Positions 1-7,740 of a stretch of DNA of 64,000 nucleotides are shown here, piece by piece (the first letter of the stretch is position 1; each line of letters opens with the position of its first letter). The DNA comes from an uncultured Gemmiger sp. (lineage in GTDB: Bacteria > Bacillota > Clostridia > Oscillospirales > Ruminococcaceae). Location of the stretch: contig CALXBE010000005.1 in the NCBI GenBank assembly GCA_944386495.1, positions 1-64,000 of the forward strand, read 5' to 3'. Both the position numbers and the translations under genes were made by a program. The notes under the pieces were generated by a model that did no database searches, was not told the DNA's origin, and worked only from the letters and a program-made list of their open reading frames with translations.

Positions 1-333
1 AGAAAACAGCGGTTCTTATCCGGAACTGATGAAACGAAAAAAGCCAGACCAAGTGGTAAAGCTTGGTCTGGCTTTTATATTATCCTTCCTTACAGTTCCG
101 GGAAGAACTGCCCTGCACCGGGGGAAGGGTGATTTTGAGGGGAGTCCAAGGAAAATCCCCTCCGAGGCTGCGGGCGCGGTAAAATGCGTCCGCTCCGCAC
201 AGCGGACCGCCTTGGCCGGTTACAGGCTCCGCAGGAGCCTGTATGGCTTTGCCACCCCGGCACCCTTTGTGGTTGTCAAGGGGATTTGACGATGGAATCC
301 CCCAAAAGTGCCCCTTTTCCGGCGCTGTTTTCT
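1..333. repeat. Structured intergenic region with a chain of hairpins
   Basis: No credible gene lies here; the short open frames have no ribosome site and no recognisable product. Instead the DNA holds consecutive inverted repeats: 43-53/62-72, 93-98/105-110, 137-143/156-162, 188-194/201-207, 222-230/234-242 (9 bp, 3-nt loop) and 280-286/296-302. The 11 bases at 1-11 (AGAAAACAGCG) recur inverted at 323-333. Such a density of stems suggests an interspersed intergenic repeat or a structured RNA rather than simple spacer. I cannot name a family. The part between 334 and 382 holds an A/T-rich short stem (about 349-366) that may end the helicase transcript. Confidence 0.5.
39..76 (+). terminator. 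Intrinsic terminator of a gene left of the window
   Basis: An 11-bp GC-containing stem (43-53 with 62-72) has A residues before and T residues after it, the usual shape of a rho-independent terminator. It probably ends a plus-strand gene lying left of position 1; the A run also lets it work in the other direction. Confidence 0.75.
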
Positions 334-382
334 TACGGAACTTCGGCTAAAAAAGCGGCTTTTTCTTTTTGAATTCCGGGAA

Positions 383-2092
383 TCAGTCTTCCCGTTCCTC
401 CCAGCCTACGATGGGAGCGGTCTCCCCGCCGTGGGCGGCCATGTAGTCCTCAAAGTTGGCAAACTTCTGGGCCGGCGGCTTCCGGGAAATCAGGATAAGA
501 CCCGGGTCCTGGGAAGGCTTGACTTCCTTGGGGGGCTTGTTCTGAGGATTCCGGGGCTTCTGGGGGGCAGGCTGCTCGGCCTTTTTGGGGGCAGGCTGCT
601 CAGCCCGGGGAGGTTTAGGGGCTGCCTTCTGAGGCTGAGCGGGTCTCTCCTTGGGGGCTTGTCCCTTGGAGGCGCGGGGGGCCGGGGGGGCAGACTGCTG
701 GGTCTGGGCCGGGGCTGCAGCCTCGGCGGAATGTTGAGCAGCCTTCCGGCGGCGGCGACGGCGCTTGGCACTGGCGGAAAGCCCCTGAGCAGGAGCTTCC
801 CCTGCGGAATGGTTGGCTTGATTGTTTTCCACCTTGTTCTCCTTTTCTGTCTGTTCAGGTAATTTCAGCGGAGGCTTTTTGGGGGCGGGCAGCTTTCCCT
901 GAGGTTGCTTGGGGGGAAGTTGCTTGGGCTGAGGGGCTTTCTGGGGAAGGGGAGCCTCGGACCCTTCCTTGGCCCAGGGATGATTTTTCACAACGGGAAT
1001 CTTTTTCCGGTTCAGCTTTTCGATTCCTGCCAGGTATTCCAGTTCGTCGGGACAGCAGAAACTGATGGCGGTGCCCTCCGCACCTGCCCGGGCGGTCCGC
1101 CCAATTCGGTGTACATAGGTCTCGGGGACCTCGGGAAGGTCAAAGTTGAACACATGGCTCAGATCGTTGATGTCAATGCCCCGGGCGGCGATGTCGGTGG
1201 CTACCAGTACCCGGGTCTGACCGGCTTTGAATCCTTCCAGAGCAGCTACCCGGGCGGTCTGGCTCTTGTTCCCGTGGATGGCGGCGGCGGGGATGCCCGC
1301 CTTGGTCAGGTCCTGGGCGATTCGGTTGGCTCCGTGCTTGGTCCGGCTGAAAACCAGGGCATTTTTCACATTCAGGCTCTGGATAAGGTAGGGGAGCAGC
1401 TTCCGCTTGTCCCCCTTGTCCACCAGATAAAGGCTCTGGTGGATACGGTCCACCGTACTGCTCACCGGGTCCACCTTGACACTGGCCGGGTCAATGAGAA
1501 AGCTGGAAGCCAGCTGCTCGATCTCCCGGGGCATGGTGGCGCTGAACAGCAGATTCTGACGGCGGCGGGGCAGCTTGGCCAGGACCTTCTTCACATCATG
1601 GATAAAGCCCATGTCCAGCATCCGGTCCGCCTCATCCAGCACAAAAATTTCCAGACGGCTCAGGTCAATGAATCCCTGGCCAATCAGGTCGTTGAGACGG
1701 CCGGGACAGGCAATGAGGATGTCCACCCCTTTTTTCAGGGCATCCACCTGAGGCTGCTGGCCCACGCCTCCGAAAATCACCAGATGGCGGAGGGTCAGAT
1801 ATTTCCCGTACAGGGAAAAGCTGTCCCCGATCTGGAGGGCCAGTTCCCGGGTGGGGGTGAGAATGAGTGCCCGAATCTTGTTGTGGCTGGTGGGGTGATT
1901 GGCCAGAAGCTGGAGAATGGGCAGGGCAAAGGCGGCCGTCTTGCCGGTGCCGGTCTGTGCACAGCCCAGCAGATCCCGCCCCTCCAATACGGGAGGGATG
2001 GCCTTGGCCTGGATGGGGCTGGGGGTCTGGTAACCGGCGTCAGCCACCGCCTTGCTCAGGGCCGGGATCAGATTCAGTTGTTTAAATGTCAT
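383..2092 (-). CDS. DEAD-box ATP-dependent RNA helicase (RhlE-like)
   Basis: 569-residue cytosolic RNA helicase that would unwind short RNA duplexes with ATP. The core (residues about 1-360) shows the Q motif region, Walker A AQTGTGKT (45-52), PTRELA (80-85), DEAD (153-156), SAT (184-186), [11 protein letters not shown] (297-307) and [10 protein letters not shown] (328-337), so all helicase motifs are intact. Residues about 375-540 form a Pro/Lys/Gln/Ala-rich tail with a KRRRRRRK patch, a common RNA-binding extension in this family, which makes the protein longer than a minimal RhlE (about 400 residues). The ATG at 2092 lies 21 bases behind the DUF1015 gene, so it is probably the last gene of the rpe-rnf operon. 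Family assignment is firm; the specific RNA substrate (ribosome assembly or decay) is not visible. Confidence 0.93.
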   Translation of the reverse strand: MTFKQLNLIPALSKAVADAGYQTPSPIQAKAIPPVLEGRDLLGCAQTGTGKTAAFALPILQLLANHPTSHNKIRALILTPTRELALQIGDSFSLYGKYLTLRHLVIFGGVGQQPQVDALKKGVDILIACPGRLNDLIGQGFIDLSRLEIFVLDEADRMLDMGFIHDVKKVLAKLPRRRQNLLFSATMPREIEQLASSFLIDPASVKVDPVSSTVDRIHQSLYLVDKGDKRKLLPYLIQSLNVKNALVFSRTKHGANRIAQDLTKAGIPAAAIHGNKSQTARVAALEGFKAGQTRVLVATDIAARGIDINDLSHVFNFDLPEVPETYVHRIGRTARAGAEGTAISFCCPDELEYLAGIEKLNRKKIPVVKNHPWAKEGSEAPLPQKAPQPKQLPPKQPQGKLPAPKKPPLKLPEQTEKENKVENNQANHSAGEAPAQGLSASAKRRRRRRKAAQHSAEAAAPAQTQQSAPPAPRASKGQAPKERPAQPQKAAPKPPRAEQPAPKKAEQPAPQKPRNPQNKPPKEVKPSQDPGLILISRKPPAQKFANFEDYMAAHGGETAPIVGWEERED

Positions 2093-2112
2093 GCAAAAAC
2101 CTCGGCTTCATC

Positions 2113-3393
2113 TTAAATCCGGCGGCACTCCATATAGTACCGCTTTTCCTGGGCATGACCCATGCTGAAGGTCTTCCGGGGAAGGACCCCGCCCAGGACG
2201 ACCCCTTTGAAGAGGTCGCTTTTTTCAAAGTCCGGGAGAAGGAACCCTACGGCGTTCTCCTTGGCCAGGTCCCGGACGGCCTGAATCCCGTGGATGTAAT
2301 CCACCGTCAGCTCCGGGCTGTGGGCCAGCAAATCTTCCAGGAAGGTTTCCAGGCTTCCCACGGCCAGGGGATGCTCCGGATTGTCCAATCTCAGGATAAT
2401 CTCCTCCTGGCCGGACACCATGGTAAGAGTCTGTTCCCCGGGCAGGCCCACTTTCAGGGTGACTCCGTGGGCTTTGGCGTAAGCCTGCCACTGGTTCAGG
2501 AGAGCAGCACAGTCGGTCCCGAACACCACCCGGTGGATGGGCTCCATAGCCAGGGCGGGGGAGTGGACATTTACCACCTCGGCCAGGCAGTACCGGGCAG
2601 GATGGTTTTCCTGTTCCTCAGGGGTAAGGGTGGCCTTGAGTTCTTCCCAGTAGGCTTTGGCGGTGGCCAGACTGTGGTTTCCGTCCCCCACTGCCATGGT
2701 CAGGGGTTGGGAACCTGCCGCCTGGGGGTATTTGGCATCAAAGCTCTCCTGGCTGCCCAGGGCATCCAGGGTCTGGAGCACCTGCCCCATGAGGGCGGGG
2801 TCCTCCACTGCCCAGCCGGTGAGATGGCCTCCCTCCAGCATGAGAGGGGTGTCATACACCTGGGTCAGATGGGATTTGCTCCGGGTGAGAGGCCCCAGGA
2901 GGGCATCCTGGGGGTCATCCACCAGCATCATTACATGAGGGGTCTCCAGGGGAGCGCCCCGGCGGACTGCCAGCCGGGGAGGAATACGGCTTACCACCGT
3001 ATTCTCGCTGGGACGGATGGGAGGTGTGGCCCCGGGGGCATAGCTGTAGGCTTCCAGGTCAATGGCGCCTACCAGACCGCACCGGATGGAGCCGTCCATC
3101 TGGGTCCGCTCCAGGTAGATGAAGCCCTCCACCTTCCGGGTCAGGACCTCTTCCAGATACTCGTTCATGGACTGATGAATCCGGGCGATTCGGGTCTCCA
3201 CCCCCGGCTGTTCCAGATAAAGCTCGGGCAGGATCAGGTTGAGGGTGCTGGGGGCATCCCCCACAAGCCGGGCGGCACTGGCCCAGTACTCCGGCTGACT
3301 GGTGAACTGGTCACAGGCCACACAGGCCCATTTTTCCAGGTCCACCTGGGTATGGGGAAGGAGAATGGAGGCGGGAGCAAAGTAATGACCCAT
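2113..3393 (-). CDS. DUF1015 family protein
   Basis: About 426 residues. I recognise the DUF1015 family from the opening FAPAS..LPH, the internal AVGDGNHSLATAKAYWEEL block and the length; such proteins are soluble and of unknown function, although the GDGNHSL motif resembles a catalytic or ligand-binding loop. The open frame extends further upstream, but that part is antisense-like sequence overlapping rnfA; the ATG at 3393 is preceded by AGGAA at a normal distance and begins the conserved sequence, so I chose it. It follows rnfA by 19 bases and precedes the helicase by 20, implying co-transcription. Whether it serves the Rnf-like proteins is unknown. Confidence 0.85.
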   Translation of the reverse strand: MGHYFAPASILLPHTQVDLEKWACVACDQFTSQPEYWASAARLVGDAPSTLNLILPELYLEQPGVETRIARIHQSMNEYLEEVLTRKVEGFIYLERTQMDGSIRCGLVGAIDLEAYSYAPGATPPIRPSENTVVSRIPPRLAVRRGAPLETPHVMMLVDDPQDALLGPLTRSKSHLTQVYDTPLMLEGGHLTGWAVEDPALMGQVLQTLDALGSQESFDAKYPQAAGSQPLTMAVGDGNHSLATAKAYWEELKATLTPEEQENHPARYCLAEVVNVHSPALAMEPIHRVVFGTDCAALLNQWQAYAKAHGVTLKVGLPGEQTLTMVSGQEEIILRLDNPEHPLAVGSLETFLEDLLAHSPELTVDYIHGIQAVRDLAKENAVGFLLPDFEKSDLFKGVVLGGVLPRKTFSMGHAQEKRYYMECRRI

Positions 3394-3412
3394 AAGGATG
3401 TTCCTTTCTGAA

Positions 3413-4027
3413 TTAAAGGGTAATGGTATGGCCGGTAAAGCCGTAGATGGCCAGGGCCAGGATGCCGATGTAGACCAGGGTGATGGGCATTCCCCGGAAG
3501 ATGGCGGGGACGGTATCATTGTCCAGCCGGCGCTCTGCCTCGTCCACCAGAAGCACAGCCATAAGGTAGCCCAGGCTGGTGCCTACACCAAAGCCGATGT
3601 GCTCTATGAGGGTGTAGCCCTGGGTGGAGCAGATGATAAGGGTGCCCAGCACATTGGTGTTGAAGCTGGCCAGGGGAAGGGTGCGGAGAAGTTTCAGTTT
3701 GTGTTTGAAGGGAGCCAGGCAGAGGAAGCCCAGCACAATGAGATACGCCACCAGGGCACAGCCCAGGTAAAGGAGGGGCCGCAGGGGAAGACGAAGTTCC
3801 GCAGGCAGCCCGGGAATCACCCGGTTCAGTACAAAGAAGCCCATGGGGGCGGTGAGCAGCTCCACCAATGCCAGCAGTACCCAGAACTGGAAGGTGCCCA
3901 CAGCATCATCGTTTACCAGACGAATCAGCCGGGAAACACCCAGGCCCCGGGTGAAAACTGCGTTTTCCGCAAAAACTGCCAGGACGGCATAGGTGAGAAA
4001 GATGGTAAGATCCCGAATCATTTCCAT
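3413..4027 (-). CDS. RnfA/NqrE-like membrane subunit, divergent
   Basis: 204-residue polytopic membrane protein with about six hydrophobic helices. It aligns by eye with RnfA (NqrE) over its length: the first helix (AENAVFTRGLGVSRL), the FNTNVLG segment (122-128) and the C-terminal PAIFRGMPITLVYIGILALAIYGFTG block. In characterised Rnf/Nqr complexes RnfA and RnfE each give two cysteines (in GLCP and NC motifs) to a [2Fe-2S] cluster within the membrane. Here the corresponding stretches read GLGVSRL (28-34) and FNTNVLG, without cysteine; the Cys present (90, 103, 133) sit elsewhere. Its start overlaps rnfE by 10 bases and has an AGGAGG-type ribosome site. Membership of the family is likely; ordinary Rnf electron transfer is doubtful. 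Confidence 0.8.
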   Translation of the reverse strand: MEMIRDLTIFLTYAVLAVFAENAVFTRGLGVSRLIRLVNDDAVGTFQFWVLLALVELLTAPMGFFVLNRVIPGLPAELRLPLRPLLYLGCALVAYLIVLGFLCLAPFKHKLKLLRTLPLASFNTNVLGTLIICSTQGYTLIEHIGFGVGTSLGYLMAVLLVDEAERRLDNDTVPAIFRGMPITLVYIGILALAIYGFTGHTITL

Positions 4028-4677
4028 ACAGCCTCCTGGGTCAGATGAAGTTTTTTGGCGTTGGCAGCATACCGCCAGATGGCGCAGATCAGCCCCAGCA
4101 GGATGAATCCGCCGGAGGGCTGGTTGGCCAGAGGCATAAGGTTGGTGGAACCAAAGTAGACCTGATGTTCAAACAGGCAGCCGGTAGCCAGGAATTCCCG
4201 GATGGCACCCATGAGGAATACCACCGCCGCAGCGCCGAAGAAGGTGCTGATGCCCTGTTTCAGGGCGGAGGTGATGGTCTCCAGCCGGGTCCGTTCGTTC
4301 CGGTTGATGATGAGGGGGTCCACCACCAGAATGGGCAGGTAAAGACCCAACAGCAGCAAATCGGTGCCGAAAATCTCTACCAGAAGAAGATAGGCGGGAA
4401 TATAAATGAGAGCCGCCATAAAAGGATAGAGCACATAGTGGCCCCGGTTTCCGGTGATGGTAAGCACCGCCACCGTCAGCACCCGGGTGGGGACCAGAAG
4501 AAGAGCCAGAGCGGCAATGAGCATGACCGCATTCCGGCAGCTGGTGTCGGCTACCACGATGGGGGCCAGGCCCAAGCCCTGAAGCATGACCGGATTGTTC
4601 ATAAAGACCCGGTCATTCTGAATCCGTTGGAGGACCGCCCGCTGCGCGGGAGAGGGATTGGTGTTATGCGTCGCCAT
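4018..4677 (-). CDS. RnfE/NqrD-like membrane subunit, divergent
   Basis: 219-residue polytopic membrane protein. The RnfE signature NNPVMLQGLGLAP (27-39), the LPILVVDPLIINRNE stretch (114-128) and the GAIREFLATG block match RnfE/NqrD. The two cluster cysteines of the family are replaced: GLCP has become GLAP (Ala38) and the usual NC pair is DP (120-121). Cys47 and a Cys near the C-terminal half are not at the family positions. The gene overlaps the end of rnfD by 14 bases and the start of rnfA by 10, so the three are translationally coupled. Normal Rnf operons also carry rnfC, rnfG and rnfB, which are absent here. Confidence 0.8.
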   Translation of the reverse strand: MATHNTNPSPAQRAVLQRIQNDRVFMNNPVMLQGLGLAPIVVADTSCRNAVMLIAALALLLVPTRVLTVAVLTITGNRGHYVLYPFMAALIYIPAYLLLVEIFGTDLLLLGLYLPILVVDPLIINRNERTRLETITSALKQGISTFFGAAAVVFLMGAIREFLATGCLFEHQVYFGSTNLMPLANQPSGGFILLGLICAIWRYAANAKKLHLTQEAVWK

Positions 4678-6046
4678 TGGAATCCTCCTTTCTGTCCTGA
4701 GCGGTGGGGATATTTTTCAGGCTGGGAATCATAAGGGTCAGGCCGTCGTCGGCAAACCGTTTCTTGGGCACACGCTTGGGGGCTGCTTGCCGGGGAGCGG
4801 ACTGCTGAGCCGGAGCGGCTTTGGGCGCAGCTGCCGGCTGAGCCGCGGTCTTGGGTGCAGCTTGCTGGGGAGCAGCTGCCTTGGAGGCGGGAGCCTGCCG
4901 GACGGCTGCGGGTTTTTGAGCCGGTGCCGTCTGGGCAGCGGCGGGGTTGGCCCGGGCAGGAGCCGCGGGCTGAGCCTGAGCAGAAGCAGGCTTGGCCTGG
5001 ACTGCGGGAGCTGCCTGGGGAACTGCCGCCGGTGCAGCGTGGGCAGGAGCAGGCGCTTTGGCTTTCCGACGGGCCAGGAAGGCCAGAATCTTTTCCACAG
5101 TCAGGTCAAGACGGTCGGAGAGAGCATTCAGAATCAGAATGGCAAAGCAGGCGCCGATCTCATATGCGCCGAAGTACCGGATCATCATGGTCAGGATTCC
5201 CAGGAAGAAGCCGTAAACGATCTGGCTGCTCCGGGAACGGGGATGCGTTACCGGCTCACAGATGAGGAAGAGGGCGGCAAAAAGGGTGGCTCCGGTGAGA
5301 AGCTCATATTTTGCCACGGTCAGCCGCTGGGGCAGATAGGTCCAGGGCAGAGAGAACAGGGGCATATCCCCGGTGCCTGCCCGGGGAAGAATCCAGACCA
5401 CCAAAAGACAGGCAAACAGGAAGGAAAGGATGGTGGTCAGCCGAATCCGCTTGCGGAGAAGGAGGAAGGCACCGCAGCCAATGAGGATCAGGGTGAACCC
5501 GGCTCCCAAAGGCCCGGCATAGTTGCCTACCAGCAGCTGTACATTGCTCAGGTTGGGCAGACCGCCGTTCCGAAGGGTGGCGCTGGCACTGTCGTAAAGG
5601 GTGAGGGTGCCGGTGCCGGTGATGGGGATTTTCCCCAGGGCGGGATAGCGGAACACTTCCTGAGGCCAGGCGACCGCCACCAGGCTGTATCCCACTGCGG
5701 CGGGGTTGAAGGGATAGTTCCCGGCGCCGCCGAAAATCTCCTTCACCACCACGGCGGTGAGGACCGCAATGGCCAGTACATAAGCGGAAATGTTGGGGGG
5801 CATCAGAAGGGTGAGGAGAACGGCAAAGCACTCGCTGCTCAGCTCACCGCTGTCGTAATCCGGACCGTGAAGAGGAGCCAGCAGACGGTCGCACACATAA
5901 GCCATAAGATAGCTGACGGCGGCCAGAATCACCGGGCGGGGACCATACAGCACATAGCTCATCATAAGCAGGGGGATGGTGCAGAAAAGCACATCCCGGT
6001 AAAATCCTGCATTAGGAGAGGGGGTAACAGGCTTGAGCTCAGGCAT
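4664..6046 (-). CDS. RnfD/NqrB-like membrane subunit with long Ala/Pro tail
   Basis: 460 residues. The membrane part (about 15-325) resembles RnfD: VKEIFGGAGNYPFNPAAVGYS, a candidate flavin-attachment segment DSASAT (152-157, canonical form S-G-A-T), LLTGATLFAALFLICEPVTHPRS and MMIRYFGAYEIGACFAILILNALSD. In Rnf/Nqr the threonine of that segment carries covalent FMN; the Thr is kept but the Gly before Ala is Ser. Residues about 331-440 are a low-complexity Ala/Pro/Gln/Lys tail on the presumed cytoplasmic side, not usual for RnfD (about 320-350 residues). The ATG at 6046 follows GGAGGA and overlaps the rpe stop codon (ATGCCTGA); the longer open frame upstream is inside rpe. Confidence 0.82.
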   Translation of the reverse strand: MPELKPVTPSPNAGFYRDVLFCTIPLLMMSYVLYGPRPVILAAVSYLMAYVCDRLLAPLHGPDYDSGELSSECFAVLLTLLMPPNISAYVLAIAVLTAVVVKEIFGGAGNYPFNPAAVGYSLVAVAWPQEVFRYPALGKIPITGTGTLTLYDSASATLRNGGLPNLSNVQLLVGNYAGPLGAGFTLILIGCGAFLLLRKRIRLTTILSFLFACLLVVWILPRAGTGDMPLFSLPWTYLPQRLTVAKYELLTGATLFAALFLICEPVTHPRSRSSQIVYGFFLGILTMMIRYFGAYEIGACFAILILNALSDRLDLTVEKILAFLARRKAKAPAPAHAAPAAVPQAAPAVQAKPASAQAQPAAPARANPAAAQTAPAQKPAAVRQAPASKAAAPQQAAPKTAAQPAAAPKAAPAQQSAPRQAAPKRVPKKRFADDGLTLMIPSLKNIPTAQDRKEDSNGDA

Positions 6047-6713
6047 GACATCCTCCTTCCTGGCCGGCACTCTTGAGAAGCGTGCAGGCCCGGGCGGGGT
6101 CCTCTGCGCCAAATACCGCACTTCCTGCCACCAGCAGGTTGGCACCGGCGCCGATGCAGAGAGGAGCGGTATTCATATCAACGCCGCCGTCTACCTCCAG
6201 ATAAATCTCCCGGCCCCGGGCTTTGCATTCCCGGTCCAGGACTTTCAGCTTGTCCAGAGCCTGAGGCATGAACTTCTGCCCCCCGAAGCCGGGCTCCACG
6301 CTCATGACCAGGACCAGCTCCAGCCGGTCCAGATAGGGGAATACCTCCTCCACAGGAGTGCCCGGCTTGACCGAAAGTCCGGCCTGACAGCCGGCGGCAT
6401 GAATGGCATCGATCACGGCGCCGGGGTCATCCTCGCTTTCCAGATGGAAGGTGATGAGGGTGGCACCTGCTTTTGCAAAGGCTCCGATGTAGTCCAGGGG
6501 ATGGGAAATCATCAGGTGAACATCATAAAAAGCCTGGGGAAGGGCTTTGTGAAGGCTGGCCAGAACCGGAACACCAAAGCTGATGTTGGGAACAAAATGG
6601 CCGTCCATTACATCAAAGTGAAGCATATCTGCCCCGGCATCCAGCACCTGGCGGCAGGCCCGTCCCAGGTTGGCAAAGTCGGCGGACAGAATGGAAGGAC
6701 TGAGTTTGATCAT
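6039..6713 (-). CDS. rpe: Ribulose-phosphate 3-epimerase
   Basis: 224-residue TIM-barrel enzyme that interconverts D-ribulose 5-phosphate and D-xylulose 5-phosphate in the pentose phosphate pathway. Visible motifs: SPSILSADFANLG at the N-terminus, DVMDGHFVPNISFG with the catalytic Asp and His, HLMISHP, SVEPGFGGQKF and the VDGGV phosphate-binding segment. Length is normal. The ATG at 6713 is preceded by AAAGGAAT; the longer frame upstream lacks family sequence. It is the first gene of the operon and overlaps the start of the rnfD-like gene by 8 bases. No functional link to the Rnf-like genes is known to me. Confidence 0.95.
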   Translation of the reverse strand: MIKLSPSILSADFANLGRACRQVLDAGADMLHFDVMDGHFVPNISFGVPVLASLHKALPQAFYDVHLMISHPLDYIGAFAKAGATLITFHLESEDDPGAVIDAIHAAGCQAGLSVKPGTPVEEVFPYLDRLELVLVMSVEPGFGGQKFMPQALDKLKVLDRECKARGREIYLEVDGGVDMNTAPLCIGAGANLLVAGSAVFGAEDPARACTLLKSAGQEGGCHA

Positions 6714-6776
6714 AATAATTCCTTTCGGATCAGGGGAGGAGAAACACCCTCCCACGGTAACTACATAAGTAATATG

Positions 6777-6805
6777 ATTATACCTTAATCAAGGAGAAAT
6801 TGCAA
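6777..6805 (-). promoter_or_regulatory. Promoter of the rpe-rnf operon
   Basis: On the minus strand TTGCAA (6805-6800) and TATAAT (6782-6777) are spaced by 17 bases, an almost consensus sigma-A promoter about 65 bases before the rpe start codon. Confidence 0.75.
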
Positions 6806-6822
6806 ACCCAACCTCCCCGGCC

Positions 6823-6851
6823 TTGTGCAGGAAGAAAGGCCATGGTAGAAT
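6823..6851 (+). promoter_or_regulatory. Promoter of acpS
   Basis: TTGTGC (6823-6828), 17-base spacer and TAGAAT (6846-6851) preceded by TG (extended -10). It lies 42 bases before the acpS start and is back to back with the rpe promoter. Confidence 0.55.
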
Positions 6852-6892
6852 GAAGCAGGAAAACAGGCCGCAGGCCAAAGGGAGGATGAACC

Positions 6893-7288
6893 ATGATTTG
6901 GGGAATGGGACAGGATCTTTGCCGGATAGAACGGATGCGCTCCAGCCTGGAACGGGAACATTTTTTCCGGCGGGTGTTCGGCTCGGAGGAGCAAGCCTAC
7001 CTGGAAGGGTTGTCCGAGGCCCGGCGGGGGGAGAGCGCGGCGGCAAACTTTGCCGCCAAGGAAGCCTTCCTGAAAGCCGCAGGCCGGGGGCTGGGCAGTT
7101 TTGACCTGGCCCAGATACAGTGCCTGCGCCGGGAGAGCGGAGCCCCCCGGCTGGTGTTGTCCGGCAAGGCGGCGGAATATATGGAGCAGAACCACCTGCG
7201 GGCGCTGGTCAGCCTGAGCCACGAAGGGGGCCTGGCGGCGGCAGTGGTGATTCTGGAAGGAAAAGATTTTCCCCCCGAGGATGATTAA
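6893..7288 (+). CDS. acpS: Holo-[acyl-carrier-protein] synthase
   Basis: 131 residues. AcpS moves the 4'-phosphopantetheine arm from coenzyme A to a serine of acyl carrier protein and so activates fatty acid synthesis. Visible: GMGQDLCRIERM at the N-terminus with the Mg-binding Asp, the FAAKEAFLKA motif with the second metal ligand, and SLSHEGGLAAAVVI near the end. The start has GGAGG six bases upstream. The C-terminus carries a short acidic extension. It is followed by the MazF-like gene after 53 bases; in Bacillus the mazF homologue ndoA is also close to acpS, so the arrangement is an old one. Confidence 0.95.
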   Translation: MIWGMGQDLCRIERMRSSLEREHFFRRVFGSEEQAYLEGLSEARRGESAAANFAAKEAFLKAAGRGLGSFDLAQIQCLRRESGAPRLVLSGKAAEYMEQNHLRALVSLSHEGGLAAAVVILEGKDFPPEDD

Positions 7289-7341
7289 ATCCTTTTCCCT
7301 CTGCTTATACTACCAACAGAAGAATGTTGGAGGGCAGAGAG

Positions 7342-7695
7342 ATGGAAGTACACAGAGGAGAAGTGTTTTACGCCGATTTAAGCCCTGTGGTGGGCAGTGA
7401 GCAGGGAGGCGTGCGGCCGGTACTTATTGTCCAGAATGATGTGGGAAACCGGCACAGCCCTACCGTCATCGCTGCTGCCATCACCTCAAAGCAGGATAAG
7501 ACCCGGCTTCCTACCCATATCCGGGTGCAGGCGGACCGGTGCGGGCTGACCAGGGACAGCATCGTTCTCCTGGAACAGATCCGCACCCTGGATAAAAGAC
7601 GGCTGCGGGAACGGGCAGGATGTATTCCTCCCGAAGATATGGCCCGGGTGGATCAGGCACTGGGGGTCTCCATCGGGCTCAACCAGACCAGCTGA
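7342..7695 (+). CDS. MazF/PemK-family endoribonuclease toxin (no antitoxin seen)
   Basis: 117 residues with the PemK/MazF fold: RGEVFYADLSPVVGSEQGGVRPVLIVQND at the N-terminus, AAAITSK, and DSIVLLEQIRTLDKRRL in the middle. Members cut mRNA at short sequences; the Gram-positive chromosomal enzymes (B. subtilis EndoA, S. aureus MazF) cut UACAU. The ATG at 7342 is preferred over ATG 7324 because the ribosome site GGAGG (7329-7333) lies between them. No MazE-like gene precedes it: upstream is acpS, separated by a possible weak -10 (TATACT, 7306-7311). The toxin may be controlled by an antitoxin elsewhere. Immediately downstream is a perfect inverted repeat containing TACAT. Confidence 0.9.
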   Translation: MEVHRGEVFYADLSPVVGSEQGGVRPVLIVQNDVGNRHSPTVIAAAITSKQDKTRLPTHIRVQADRCGLTRDSIVLLEQIRTLDKRRLRERAGCIPPEDMARVDQALGVSIGLNQTS

Positions 7696-7697
7696 AT

Positions 7698-7730
7698 CCT
7701 TTACATACAGAGTTTTTCTGTATGTAAAGG
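7698..7730 (+). repeat. Perfect 14-bp inverted repeat between mazF and the next gene
   Basis: CCTTTACATACAGA (7698-7711) and its exact reverse complement (7717-7730) are separated by GTTTT. The repeat starts three bases after the mazF stop codon. Its right arm runs into the AAAGGAGGG ribosome site (7726-7734) of the gene at 7741, so in RNA the stem would hide part of that site. As DNA it could equally be a dyad operator. The left arm contains TACAT (7702-7706), the known target of Gram-positive MazF enzymes. It has no T tract and so is not a normal terminator. Confidence 0.75.
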
Positions 7731-7740
7731 AGGGTAAAAT

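Noticed and set aside
3394-3519. Longer N-terminus of the DUF1015 gene
   Set aside because: The extra part lies in rnfA, has antisense-like composition and lacks a ribosome site.
4680-5060. Assembly or frameshift artefact in the RnfD-like tail
   Set aside because: The frame stays open to a stop codon that overlaps the next gene with a normal start, so the tail seems real.
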